NCBI GenBank assembly: GCA_050485485.1
Contig: JBJHBM010000080.1
Coordinates: forward strand, 1 to 5,885
Source: WHSO01 sp050485485
GTDB lineage: Bacteria; Pseudomonadota; Alphaproteobacteria; SMXQ01
DNA length: 5,885 nucleotides
Direction: 5' to 3'
Below, piece by piece: positions 1-5,676 of the stretch. A model generated the notes under the pieces. That model had not been told where the DNA came from. It did no database searches and was given only the letters and a program-made list of their open reading frames with translations. A program made the translations under genes and the position numbers. The first letter of the stretch is position 1. Each line of letters starts with the position of its first letter.

Positions 1-979
1 CCTCCACCAGGCGGCGCGGGTTGCCGGCGACGCGCCACAGCTGGGCGAGGCGCGCGCCTTCGTCGGCGAGGCGCCGGGTCGCGGCGGCGGCGAGCCTGTC
101 GCCGTTCCCGCGCACCGTCGCCAGCAGCTCCATGCGCACCGGCACCGCCATCTCGGCCGCCGCCGTCGGCGTCGGCGCGCGCACGTCGGCGGCGAAGTCG
201 ATGAGCGTCACATCGGTCTCGTGGCCGACCGCGGAGATCAGCGGGATGCCCGAGGCCGCGGCGGCGCGCACCACGATCTCCTCGTTGAAGGCCATCAGGT
301 CCTCGAGCGAGCCGCCGCCGCGCGCGACGATGATGACGTCGGGCCGCGCCACCGGGCCGCCCGCCGGCAGCGCGTTGAAGCCCTCGATGCCGGCCGCGAT
401 CTGCTCGGCCGCGCCCTTGCCCTGCACCAGCACCGGCCAGATCACCACGTGGCGCGGGAAGCGGTCGGCGAGCCGGTGCAGGATGTCGCGGATCACCGCG
501 CCCGAGGGCGAGGTGACCACGCCGATCACGTCGGGCAGGTAGGGCAGCGGCCGCTTGCGCGCGGGATCGAACAGGCCCTCGGCGGCGAGGCGCCGCTTGC
601 GCTCCTCGATCAGCTTGAGGAGCGCGCCCTCGCCCGCGAGCTCGATGTCCTCGACCACCAGCTGGTAGCGCGACTGCGGCCCGTAGGTGGTGAGCCGTGC
701 GGTGACGATCACCTCCATGCCGTCCTCGGGCCGCACCGCGAGGCGCCCGGCGGTGCCGCGCCAGCATACGGCGGCGATGCAGGCATCGGCGTCCTTGAGG
801 TCGAGGTAGAGGTGCCCCGAGCCGGGCCGGCGCAGGCCCGAGACCTCGCCGCGCACGCGCACGCGCCCGAACGCGTCCTCGAGGGTGCGCTTGATGGCGG
901 ACGAAATCTCGGCGACCGTGACGACGGGAAGGTTCGGGCCGGGCGCGGCGCCTTCGGGCGGAAGCAGGGAATCGGCCAT
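1..979 (-). CDS. xseA: Exodeoxyribonuclease VII large subunit, partial (C-terminus lies beyond the left edge)
   Basis: The large, catalytic subunit of exonuclease VII partners with XseB to degrade single-stranded DNA to short oligonucleotides in the cytoplasm. I translated the minus strand by hand from the ATG at 979 and it stays open for 326 codons to the edge. Residues about 18-113 look like the N-terminal OB-fold (VRVRGEVSGL, then GHLYLDLKDAD). The catalytic domain follows, with GVVTSPSGAVIRDIL near 153-167, ARGGGSLEDLMAFNEE near 219-234 (R220) and SAVGHETDVTLIDF around H253, then RAPTPTAAAE. All are hallmark XseA motifs. Family members run about 400-530 residues, so the coiled-coil C-terminal part is missing here. 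The start is supported by an AGAGG ribosome site (985-989) five bases upstream. The gene is divergent from purD. xseB is not in the window. Confidence 0.96.
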   Translation of the reverse strand, partial: MADSLLPPEGAAPGPNLPVVTVAEISSAIKRTLEDAFGRVRVRGEVSGLRRPGSGHLYLDLKDADACIAAVCWRGTAGRLAVRPEDGMEVIVTARLTTYGPQSRYQLVVEDIELAGEGALLKLIEERKRRLAAEGLFDPARKRPLPYLPDVIGVVTSPSGAVIRDILHRLADRFPRHVVIWPVLVQGKGAAEQIAAGIEGFNALPAGGPVARPDVIIVARGGGSLEDLMAFNEEIVVRAAAASGIPLISAVGHETDVTLIDFAADVRAPTPTAAAEMAVPVRMELLATVRGNGDRLAAAATRRLADEGARLAQLWRVAGNPRRLVE

Positions 980-1005
980 GAAAGCCTCTTGAAGGTCCGG
1001 GAAAG

Positions 1006-1034
1006 ATGTTACAAGACCCCCCGGAAAACGCCAA
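1006..1034 (-). promoter_or_regulatory. Candidate sigma-70-type promoter for xseA
   Basis: Read on the minus strand, TTGGCG (1029-1034) is separated by exactly 17 bases from TAACAT (1006-1011). Each box matches 4 of 6 bases of the TTGACA/TATAAT consensus. The -10 box lies 26 bases ahead of the xseA ATG, giving a leader of about 20 bases that includes the AGAGG ribosome site. Such partial matches occur by chance, so this is an inference from spacing and position only. Confidence 0.4.
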
Positions 1035-1060
1035 GGCGGGCAACGGCCGCGTGCCGGGCT

Positions 1061-1096
1061 CCATGAGGGGCCCCATGAAGGGCCCCATGAGGGGAA
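1061..1096 (+). repeat. Three 12-bp tandem repeats containing ATG and Shine-Dalgarno-like cores in the purD leader
   Basis: The units are CCATGAGGGGCC (1061-1072), CCATGAAGGGCC (1073-1084) and CCATGAGGGGAA (1085-1096). The third supplies the real purD ribosome site, AGGGGA at 1090-1095, eight bases before the ATG at 1104. Each unit carries its own ATG, and units one and three share the AGGGG core. The RNA could fold as GGGGCCC (1067-1073) with GGGCCCC (1080-1086), a seven-pair GC-only stem with loop CAUGAA. Alternatively CCCC (1083-1086) could pair with GGGG (1091-1094), which would hide the ribosome site. The repeat is directly visible. Any regulatory role is inference. Confidence 0.85.
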
Positions 1097-1119
1097 GTTA
1101 CACATGCGTATTCTGGTGA
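1063..1119 (+). other. Possible 18-codon upstream ORF overlapping the purD start
   Basis: The ATG at 1063 opens a frame reading MRGPMKGPMRGSYTCVFW, ending at TGA 1117-1119, 13 bases inside purD in another frame. In-frame ATGs at 1075 and 1087 offer shorter versions. Its first nine residues come from the 12-bp repeat. The first ATG has only a weak ribosome site upstream, but the ATGs at 1075 and 1087 each follow a G-run at close spacing. Nothing shows that it is translated, and it may be a by-product of the repeat. Confidence 0.25.
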
Positions 1120-2375
1120 TCGGCGCGGGGGGACGGGAACACGCGCTCGCCTGGGCGCTGGCGGCCTCGCCGCTCGCCGACAAGGTCTACTGCGCGCCCG
1201 GCAACGCCGGCATCGCGGCGGAGGCCGAGTGCGTGGCCATCGCCGCCGACGACGGGCCCGGCATCCTGCGCTTCGCCAGGGACAACGCCATCGACCTCGT
1301 GGTGGTGGGGCCGGAGGCGCCGCTGGTGGCGGGGCTGGTGGACGCGCTCGCGGCCGAGGGCATCCGCGCCTTCGGGCCGAGCGCCGCCGCCGCCAGGCTC
1401 GAGGGCTCCAAGGGCTTCACCAAGGACCTGTGCGCGAAATACGGCATCCCCACCGCCGCCTACGGGCGCTTCGGCGACATCGCCCAGGCGCGCGCCTATC
1501 TGCGGGAGGTGGGCGCGCCGATCGTGGTCAAGGCCGACGGACTCGCCGCCGGCAAGGGCGTCATCATGGCGCGCACCGTAGCGGAGGCCGACGCGGCGCT
1601 CGCCGACATGCTGGAGGACGGTGGCTTCGGGCAGGCCGGCGCGGAAGTGGTGATCGAGGAATGGCTGGAGGGCGAGGAGGCGAGCTTCTTCGCGCTGGTG
1701 GACGGCGACACCGCCCTGCCGCTGGCCTCGGCCCAGGACCACAAGCGCGTGGGCGACGGTGACACCGGGCCCAACACCGGCGGCATGGGCGCCTATTCGC
1801 CGGCGCCGATCGTCACCGAGGCGCTCGCGGGGCGCGTCATGGACGAGATCGTGCTGCCCACCGTCGCCGCCATGAAGGACATGGGCTGCCCCTACAAGGG
1901 GGTGCTCTACGCCGGGCTGATGGTGGGACCGAAGGGGCCGCAGCTGCTCGAATACAACGTGCGCTTCGGCGACCCCGAGTGCCAGGCGCTGATGATGCGC
2001 CTCATGTCGGACCTGCTGCCGGGGCTGCTCGCGGTGGCGGAAGGCGGGCTCAGGCATTTCGACCTGCGCTGGCGCCACGACGCCGCGCTCACGGTGGTCA
2101 TGGCCGCCAAGGGCTATCCCGGCGCCTACGACAAGGGCTCGGAAATCCGGGGCATCGCGCGGGCCGAGGCGATCCCCGGCGTCAAGGTGTTCCACGCCGG
2201 CACCACGCGCAGCGACGGCCGGCTGGTCGCCGCCGGCGGGCGCGTGCTCAACGTGACCGCACGCGCGCCCACCATCGCGGAAGCGCAGAAGAAGGCCTAC
2301 CAGGCGGTGGACGCCATCGACTGGCCGGGCGGCTTCTGCCGGCGGGACATCGGGTTCCGGGCGGTCAAGGGCTGA
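1104..2375 (+). CDS. purD: Phosphoribosylamine--glycine ligase (GAR synthetase)
   Basis: PurD joins glycine to 5-phosphoribosylamine using ATP, making glycinamide ribonucleotide in the second step of de novo purine synthesis in the cytosol. The protein is 423 residues, the usual length. It opens with MRILVIGAGGREHALAW, the family's N-terminal nucleotide-fold signature. VVGPEAPLVAGLVD lies near 68-80, GPSAAAARLEGSK near 91, and the ATP-grasp segment VKADGLAAGKGV near 142-153. QDHKRVGDGDTGPNTGGMGAY starts near 211. LEYNVRFGDPECQ near 281-293 carries the metal- and ATP-binding residues. The start is set by this canonical N-terminus and by the AGGGGA site eight bases upstream. It is a single gene, divergent from xseA and convergent with the next minus-strand gene. 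I see no purine riboswitch in the short leader, only the tandem repeat. Confidence 0.98.
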   Translation: MRILVIGAGGREHALAWALAASPLADKVYCAPGNAGIAAEAECVAIAADDGPGILRFARDNAIDLVVVGPEAPLVAGLVDALAAEGIRAFGPSAAAARLEGSKGFTKDLCAKYGIPTAAYGRFGDIAQARAYLREVGAPIVVKADGLAAGKGVIMARTVAEADAALADMLEDGGFGQAGAEVVIEEWLEGEEASFFALVDGDTALPLASAQDHKRVGDGDTGPNTGGMGAYSPAPIVTEALAGRVMDEIVLPTVAAMKDMGCPYKGVLYAGLMVGPKGPQLLEYNVRFGDPECQALMMRLMSDLLPGLLAVAEGGLRHFDLRWRHDAALTVVMAAKGYPGAYDKGSEIRGIARAEAIPGVKVFHAGTTRSDGRLVAAGGRVLNVTARAPTIAEAQKKAYQAVDAIDWPGGFCRRDIGFRAVKG

Positions 2376-2381
2376 GGTTCC

Positions 2382-2397
2382 GCCGGACGCCGCCGGC
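2382..2397. terminator. Weak GC hairpin at the purD / membrane-gene convergent junction
   Basis: GCCGG (2382-2386) can pair with CCGGC (2393-2397) across a six-base loop, within the 29 bases between the two convergent stop codons. An overlapping perfect palindrome, GCCGGCCGGC, spans 2392-2401. There is no T-run on either side, so an intrinsic terminator is doubtful. GC-rich sequence makes such stems common. It is the only candidate transcription-end structure in the gap. Confidence 0.22.
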
Positions 2398-2404
2398 CGG
2401 CCCC

Positions 2405-2962
2405 TCAGCCCGCGCGCTCGAGGCCCCGGCGTCCCACCAGCCAGAACAGCAGCACGCCGGCGACGGCGAGGGCGAGGTAGAGCGCCAGCGGCGGCAGCCC
2501 CCATATCTGCGGCAGGGTGACGCGCCCGAGCCGCCACACGGAGATGACGTTGTCGCGCAGCCACTCGAACGAGAAGGCGTAGGCCATCGCGCCCGCGAGC
2601 ATGCCGGCGAGGCCGACCAGCGCGTGCAGGCTGCCGGTCGCGGTAGCGGCGATCGCGGTCCCGGGGCAGTAGCCGTAGATCACCATGCCGATGCCGAACA
2701 GCGCGGCGCCGACGATGGTGGCGAGCATGTTGGCGTCGCGGACGTGGACCTTCGCCATGCCGATGTCGGTCAGCGCCAGCACGCCGATCCCGCCGACGAC
2801 GATCGCCGTCAGCATGACCTTGAGCACGGTGAAGTCGCGCAGCCGGAACTGGTTGACGATCACGTTGTAGTCGGTGACGCGGGCGCGGTGCAGCAGCCAG
2901 CCGAAGGCGAAGCCGAATACTACCGCGAGGACGAGGGCGAGATCGCCGGTGACGGGAAACAT
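2405..2962 (-). CDS. YeeE/YedE-superfamily membrane protein, second half-type (DUF6691-like)
   Basis: This 185-residue integral membrane protein has about five hydrophobic segments (roughly 5-24, 48-66, 81-103, 112-132 and 156-176). Its only cysteine, C99, sits in YGYCPGTAI, the signature of the second protein of the two-gene YeeE/YedE type. The stretch FRLRDFTVLKVM near 39-50 also matches the RD-x-TVLKVM pattern I recall for these proteins. Family members such as TsuA pass thiosulfate or related sulfur compounds across the inner membrane using conserved cysteines. The actual substrate here is inference. It lies 13 bases after its partner gene with a strong GAGGAG ribosome site (2970-2975), seven bases before the ATG. 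The two genes are almost certainly co-transcribed, and the products probably act together as the two halves of one transporter. Confidence 0.86.
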   Translation of the reverse strand: MFPVTGDLALVLAVVFGFAFGWLLHRARVTDYNVIVNQFRLRDFTVLKVMLTAIVVGGIGVLALTDIGMAKVHVRDANMLATIVGAALFGIGMVIYGYCPGTAIAATATGSLHALVGLAGMLAGAMAYAFSFEWLRDNVISVWRLGRVTLPQIWGLPPLALYLALAVAGVLLFWLVGRRGLERAG

Positions 2963-2975
2963 GGCCTCTCTCCTC

Positions 2976-3488
2976 TCAGCGCGCCGGACGGAACAGGACG
3001 AAGGCGGCGAGGAGCCCGCTCGCGAACATCACCGCGAGGAAGGTCCAGCCGACCACCGCGAGCTGGAGCCCCTGGGAAATGCCGTTGCCGCTGGTGCAGC
3101 CGCCCGCGAGCCGCGCGCCGTACATGGCGAGGGCGCCGCCCAGGAAGGCGGCGGTCATGCGCTTCGCGACCGAGCCGCCGAAGCGCGCGCGCCACACCGA
3201 CGGCACCGCCTCGAGGCGGAACCGCCCGGAGACGACCGCGGAGGCGAGCGCGCCGAGGAAGATGCCGACGAGGAACAGCGTGCCGTAGTCGAGCCGCAGC
3301 GGGTTGGTGCGCCAGTAGGCGTTCTGCGCCACGGCCTCGGCGCCGATCACCGGCGCGGCCACGCCGCCCGCCACTTGCGAGAACGCCGTGGTGACGCCGA
3401 TGGGATTGGCGACGACGACGAAGACGATCCAGCTGAGCACGCCGATGCCCGCGCCGGCGAGATAGGGAGTCCAGTCGCTTGTGCGCAT
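2976..3488 (-). CDS. YeeE/YedE-family sulfur (thiosulfate-type) transporter subunit, first half-type
   Basis: This 170-residue protein has about five hydrophobic stretches (8-28, 30-50, 68-88, 110-128 and 143-166). Its single cysteine, C131, lies in GARLAGGCTSGNGIS, the hallmark YeeE/YedE motif. The common form is GGCTSGHG, so the histidine position is Asn here. The opening PYLAGAGIGVLSWIVF also resembles the first partner of split pairs. The expected role is inner-membrane uptake of thiosulfate or another reduced sulfur species with the downstream 185-residue protein. The ATG at 3488 follows AAGGAG (3497-3502) by eight bases. It starts 34 bases after the tadA stop on the same strand, so read-through from tadA is plausible. 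No rhodanese, persulfide dioxygenase or BigR-type regulator is nearby, so the substrate cannot be narrowed further. Confidence 0.88.
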   Translation of the reverse strand: MRTSDWTPYLAGAGIGVLSWIVFVVVANPIGVTTAFSQVAGGVAAPVIGAEAVAQNAYWRTNPLRLDYGTLFLVGIFLGALASAVVSGRFRLEAVPSVWRARFGGSVAKRMTAAFLGGALAMYGARLAGGCTSGNGISQGLQLAVVGWTFLAVMFASGLLAAFVLFRPAR

Positions 3489-3522
3489 GATAGGGTCTCC
3501 TTCCCTGACAAGACGGCCGATC

Positions 3523-3996
3523 CTAGCGCCGCGCGCGGAAAAAGTCCCTGAGCAGCGCGGCGCACTCGCTCTCGCGCAGGCCCCCGATCACCTCGGGCCG
3601 GTGGTGGCAGGTGGGCTGGTCGAACACGCGCGGGCCGTGCTCGACGCCGCCGCCCTTGGGGTCGGGTGCCCCGAAGTAGAGCCGGCGCAGGCGCGCGAAC
3701 GAGATCGCCGCCGCGCACATCGGGCACGGCTCCAGCGTGACGTAGATGTCGCAGCCCTCGAGCCGGGGCGCACCGAGCGCCCGGGCCGCCGCGCGGATCG
3801 CCAGCATCTCGGCGTGCGCCGTGGGGTCGCCGCGCGTCTCGGTCAGGTTGTGGCGGCGCGCCAGCACCGCGCCCGAGCGCCCGTCCACGATCACGGCGCC
3901 GACCGGCACCTCGCCCTTCGCCGCCGCGCGCCGCGCCCAGGCGAGCGCCGTTCCCATGTGATCGGGTGTGTGATCGGTCTTCGCCCCCCGTGCCAT
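3523..3996 (-). CDS. tadA: tRNA-specific adenosine deaminase (A34 to inosine)
   Basis: TadA deaminates the wobble adenosine of tRNA-Arg(ACG) to inosine, which is needed to read CGC and CGA codons. The 157-residue protein has the zinc-dependent deaminase signature: HAE at 61-63 (H61 ligand, E63 proton shuttle) and PCPMC at 90-94 (C91 and C94 ligands). GEVPVGAVIVDG lies near 28-39, and the tail contains CHHRPEV. I chose the ATG at 3996 because it gives the usual N-terminal helix ahead of the GEVPVGA segment. A TTG at 4032 would add 12 residues and an ATG at 3957 would remove 13. None has a clear ribosome site, so the start is uncertain. A guanine or cytosine deaminase is possible but less likely given PCPMC and the tail. 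It is divergent from the amidotransferase gene, a 62-bp gap away. Confidence 0.94.
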   Translation of the reverse strand: MARGAKTDHTPDHMGTALAWARRAAAKGEVPVGAVIVDGRSGAVLARRHNLTETRGDPTAHAEMLAIRAAARALGAPRLEGCDIYVTLEPCPMCAAAISFARLRRLYFGAPDPKGGGVEHGPRVFDQPTCHHRPEVIGGLRESECAALLRDFFRARR

Positions 3997-4022
3997 GGCC
4001 GCGAGAGTGGCCCGGGAACGTA

Positions 4023-4051
4023 TGGACCGCAAGGCCCAACGGCCCTACTCT
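4023..4051 (+). promoter_or_regulatory. Candidate promoter, possibly giving a leaderless amidotransferase mRNA
   Basis: TGGACC (4023-4028, 4 of 6 against TTGACA) and TACTCT (4046-4051, a TANNNT -10 type) are exactly 17 bases apart. The -10 box ends seven bases before the ATG at 4059, so transcription could begin at or next to the start codon. There is no recognisable Shine-Dalgarno before this ATG, which fits a leaderless message. Both boxes are weak, and this is inferred from spacing only. Confidence 0.3.
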
Positions 4052-4058
4052 CCGCGCC

Positions 4059-4796
4059 ATGACGGCTTCCCCTTCCCGCGCACGACGCCCGCTGATCGGC
4101 CTCACCCTCGACCGCGAACCTCCCGGCGGCTACTCCAGGTTCCCGTGGTACGCGCTGCGCGAGAACTACTGCGCCGCGGTGGCGGCGGCCGGCGGCCTGC
4201 CGCTGGCGCTGCCCCACGAGGCCGCGCTCGCCGCCGAGACGGTCGCGGCCATCGACGGGCTGGTGGTCACCGGCGGCGCCTTCGACGTGGACCCGGCGCT
4301 GTTCGGCGCAGCGACGCGCCACGCCACCGTCGCCCTCAAGCCGGGCCGCACCGACTTCGAGGTCGCCGTCACCCGCGCGGCGCTCGACGCCGGCAAGCCG
4401 GTGCTCGGCATCTGCGGCGGCGAGCAGCTCCTCAACGTGGTGCTGGGCGGCACGCTGATCCAGCACATCCCGGACGCGGTGCCGGACGCCCTCGCCCACG
4501 AGCAGCCCAACCCGCGCGACGAGCCCGGCCACGACGTGGACATCGTGCCGGGCACCCGGCTCGCCGCCATCGTAGGCGTCGCGCGCATGTCGGTGAATTC
4601 GGCCCACCATCAGGCGGTGCGCGACGTGGGGCCGGGCGTCGTCGTCAACGCGCGCGCGCCCGACGGTGTGGTCGAGGGCATCGAGGACCCGTCGCGGCCG
4701 TTCTGCATCGGCGTCGAGTGGCATCCCGAGTTCCTGATCGATCCCGGCGACCGCCGGCTGCTCGAGGCCTTCATCGCCGCCTGCCGGGGTGCCTGA
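4059..4796 (+). CDS. Class I glutamine amidotransferase, peptidase C26 (gamma-glutamyl-GABA hydrolase-like)
   Basis: This 245-residue cytosolic hydrolase belongs to the family of PuuD, which cleaves gamma-glutamyl amides such as gamma-glutamyl-GABA in putrescine catabolism. Visible landmarks are RPLIGLTLDRE at 10-20, GLVVTGGAFDVDP near 67-79 and the nucleophile elbow GICGGEQLLNVVLGG at 117-131 with C119 as catalytic cysteine. TLIQHI follows, then NSAHHQAV near 180-187 and GVEWHPE at 218-224, giving H222 and E224 to complete the triad. The first-half sequence fits C26 better than GuaA, CarA or TrpG. The ATG at 4059 is preferred because it precedes the conserved IGLT strand closely. An in-frame GTG at 3966 would add 31 unconserved residues overlapping tadA. 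No glutamine-using synthetase or putrescine genes lie beside it, so the substrate is unknown. It ends one base before rluB and is probably co-transcribed with it. Confidence 0.9.
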   Translation: MTASPSRARRPLIGLTLDREPPGGYSRFPWYALRENYCAAVAAAGGLPLALPHEAALAAETVAAIDGLVVTGGAFDVDPALFGAATRHATVALKPGRTDFEVAVTRAALDAGKPVLGICGGEQLLNVVLGGTLIQHIPDAVPDALAHEQPNPRDEPGHDVDIVPGTRLAAIVGVARMSVNSAHHQAVRDVGPGVVVNARAPDGVVEGIEDPSRPFCIGVEWHPEFLIDPGDRRLLEAFIAACRGA

Positions 4797-4797
4797 C

Positions 4798-5676
4798 ATG
4801 ATGGAGCGTATCGCGAAGCGCATCGCGCGGGCGGGCCTGTGCTCGCGCCGCGACGCGGAGAAGCTGATCGCCGCGGGCAAGGTTTCGGTCAACGGCCGCG
4901 CCATCGAGAGCCCGGCGCTCAACGTCGGCCCGGACGACAGCGTCACCGTGGACGGCCGCCCGCTGCCCGAGCCCGAGCGCGCGCGCCTGTTCCGCTACCA
5001 CAAGCCCAAGGGGCGCATCACCTCGGCGCGCGACCCGGAGGGGCGCCCCACCATCTTCGACGACATGCCGGCCGGGCTGCCGCGCCTCGTCACCGTCGGG
5101 CGGCTCGACTTCAACACCGAGGGCCTGCTGCTGCTCACCAACGACGGCGGGCTCGCGCGCGCGCTCGAGCTGCCGGCGACCGGCTGGCTCCGGCGCTACC
5201 GGGTGCGCGCCTTCGGCCGCGTGGAGGAGGCGGCGCTCGCGCGGCTCGCCAAGGGCGTGCGCGTCGGCGGCGTGGACTACGGCCCGATCGAGGCGCGCAT
5301 CGACAGCCGCCAGGGCGACAACATGTGGCTCACGGTGGCGATCCGCGAGGGCAAGAACCGCGAGGTGCGCAACGTGCTCGAGCATCTCGGCCTTTCGGTC
5401 AACCGCCTGATCCGCGTCGCCTACGGCCCGTTCCAGCTGGGGGCGCTGGCACGCGGCGCGGTGGAGGAGGTGCCGCGCAAGGCGCTGCTCGAGCAGGCCG
5501 GCCACCTGATCCCGGGCGCGCGCGCGGAACCCGCCCCCACCGGCACCGCCAAGGCCAGGCCGCGCCCGCGCAAGCCGCCCCGCGGCCCTTCCCGTCCCGA
5601 CCGTCCAGACCGTCCCGACCGGCCCGGCCGCAACACGCCGGGCAAGCCCCATGCGGATCGTCGCCGGACGCCATAG
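4798..5676 (+). CDS. rluB: Ribosomal large subunit pseudouridine synthase B (RsuA/RluB/E/F family)
   Basis: RluB converts uridine 2605 (E. coli numbering) of 23S rRNA to pseudouridine near the peptidyl-transferase centre. The 292-residue protein has an N-terminal S4 RNA-binding domain (about 1-60: RIARAGLCSRRDAEKLI, then GKVSVNG). The RsuA-family catalytic motif GRLDFNTEGLLLLTNDG follows at 101-117, with D104 as the expected nucleophile. EGKNREVRNVLEHLGL and VNRLIRVAYGPFQLG come next, as in RluB. From about residue 236 there is a Pro/Arg-rich basic tail with RPD repeats, common in alphaproteobacterial versions and possibly RNA-contacting. The start may be ATG 4798, the adjacent ATG 4801, or GTG 4789. 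GGGGTG at 4786-4791 suits the first two. The start is one base from the upstream stop, implying translational coupling. RluB is preferred over RsuA, RluE and RluF from the motif context and the rsmD neighbour. Confidence 0.93.
   Translation: MMERIAKRIARAGLCSRRDAEKLIAAGKVSVNGRAIESPALNVGPDDSVTVDGRPLPEPERARLFRYHKPKGRITSARDPEGRPTIFDDMPAGLPRLVTVGRLDFNTEGLLLLTNDGGLARALELPATGWLRRYRVRAFGRVEEAALARLAKGVRVGGVDYGPIEARIDSRQGDNMWLTVAIREGKNREVRNVLEHLGLSVNRLIRVAYGPFQLGALARGAVEEVPRKALLEQAGHLIPGARAEPAPTGTAKARPRPRKPPRGPSRPDRPDRPDRPGRNTPGKPHADRRRTP
5593..5628 (+). repeat. 9-bp tandem repeats encoding RPD/RPG in the RluB tail
   Basis: Four units run in succession: CGTCCCGAC (5593-5601), CGTCCAGAC (5602-5610), CGTCCCGAC (5611-5619) and the diverged CGGCCCGGC (5620-5628). 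They encode Arg-Pro-Asp three times, then Arg-Pro-Gly. The period is a multiple of three, so copy-number change would keep rluB in frame. The array ends 22 bases before the rsmD start codon. Confidence 0.8.

Noticed and set aside
989..1015. A plus-strand promoter for purD (TTGAAG and TACAAG)
   Set aside because: Each box matches only 4 of 6 bases and the spacing is 15 bases, shorter than the usual 16-18, so it is too weak to annotate.
221..1066. A 281-codon plus-strand open frame opposite xseA
   Set aside because: The minus-strand xseA translation contains all family motifs. The opposite frame is low-complexity His/Asp/Arg/Ala-rich sequence and crosses the intergenic region.
1098..2564. A 488-codon open frame on the minus strand opposite purD
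   Set aside because: It is fully antisense to a canonical purD, has Arg/Ala/Gly/His-rich composition without recognisable motifs, and is the expected shadow of third-position GC bias.
1979..3394. A 471-codon plus-strand frame spanning the end of purD and both membrane genes
   Set aside because: It overlaps three well-supported genes in other frames and has no domain-like sequence. It is a GC-driven shadow.
3997..4032. An upstream TTG start extending TadA by 12 residues
   Set aside because: The extension (RSIRSRATLAA) does not match the family N-terminus and has no ribosome site. The ATG at 3996 already gives a normal length.
3891..4946. A 351-codon minus-strand frame opposite the amidotransferase
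   Set aside because: The plus-strand frame has an intact catalytic triad and family motifs. The antisense frame is motif-free.
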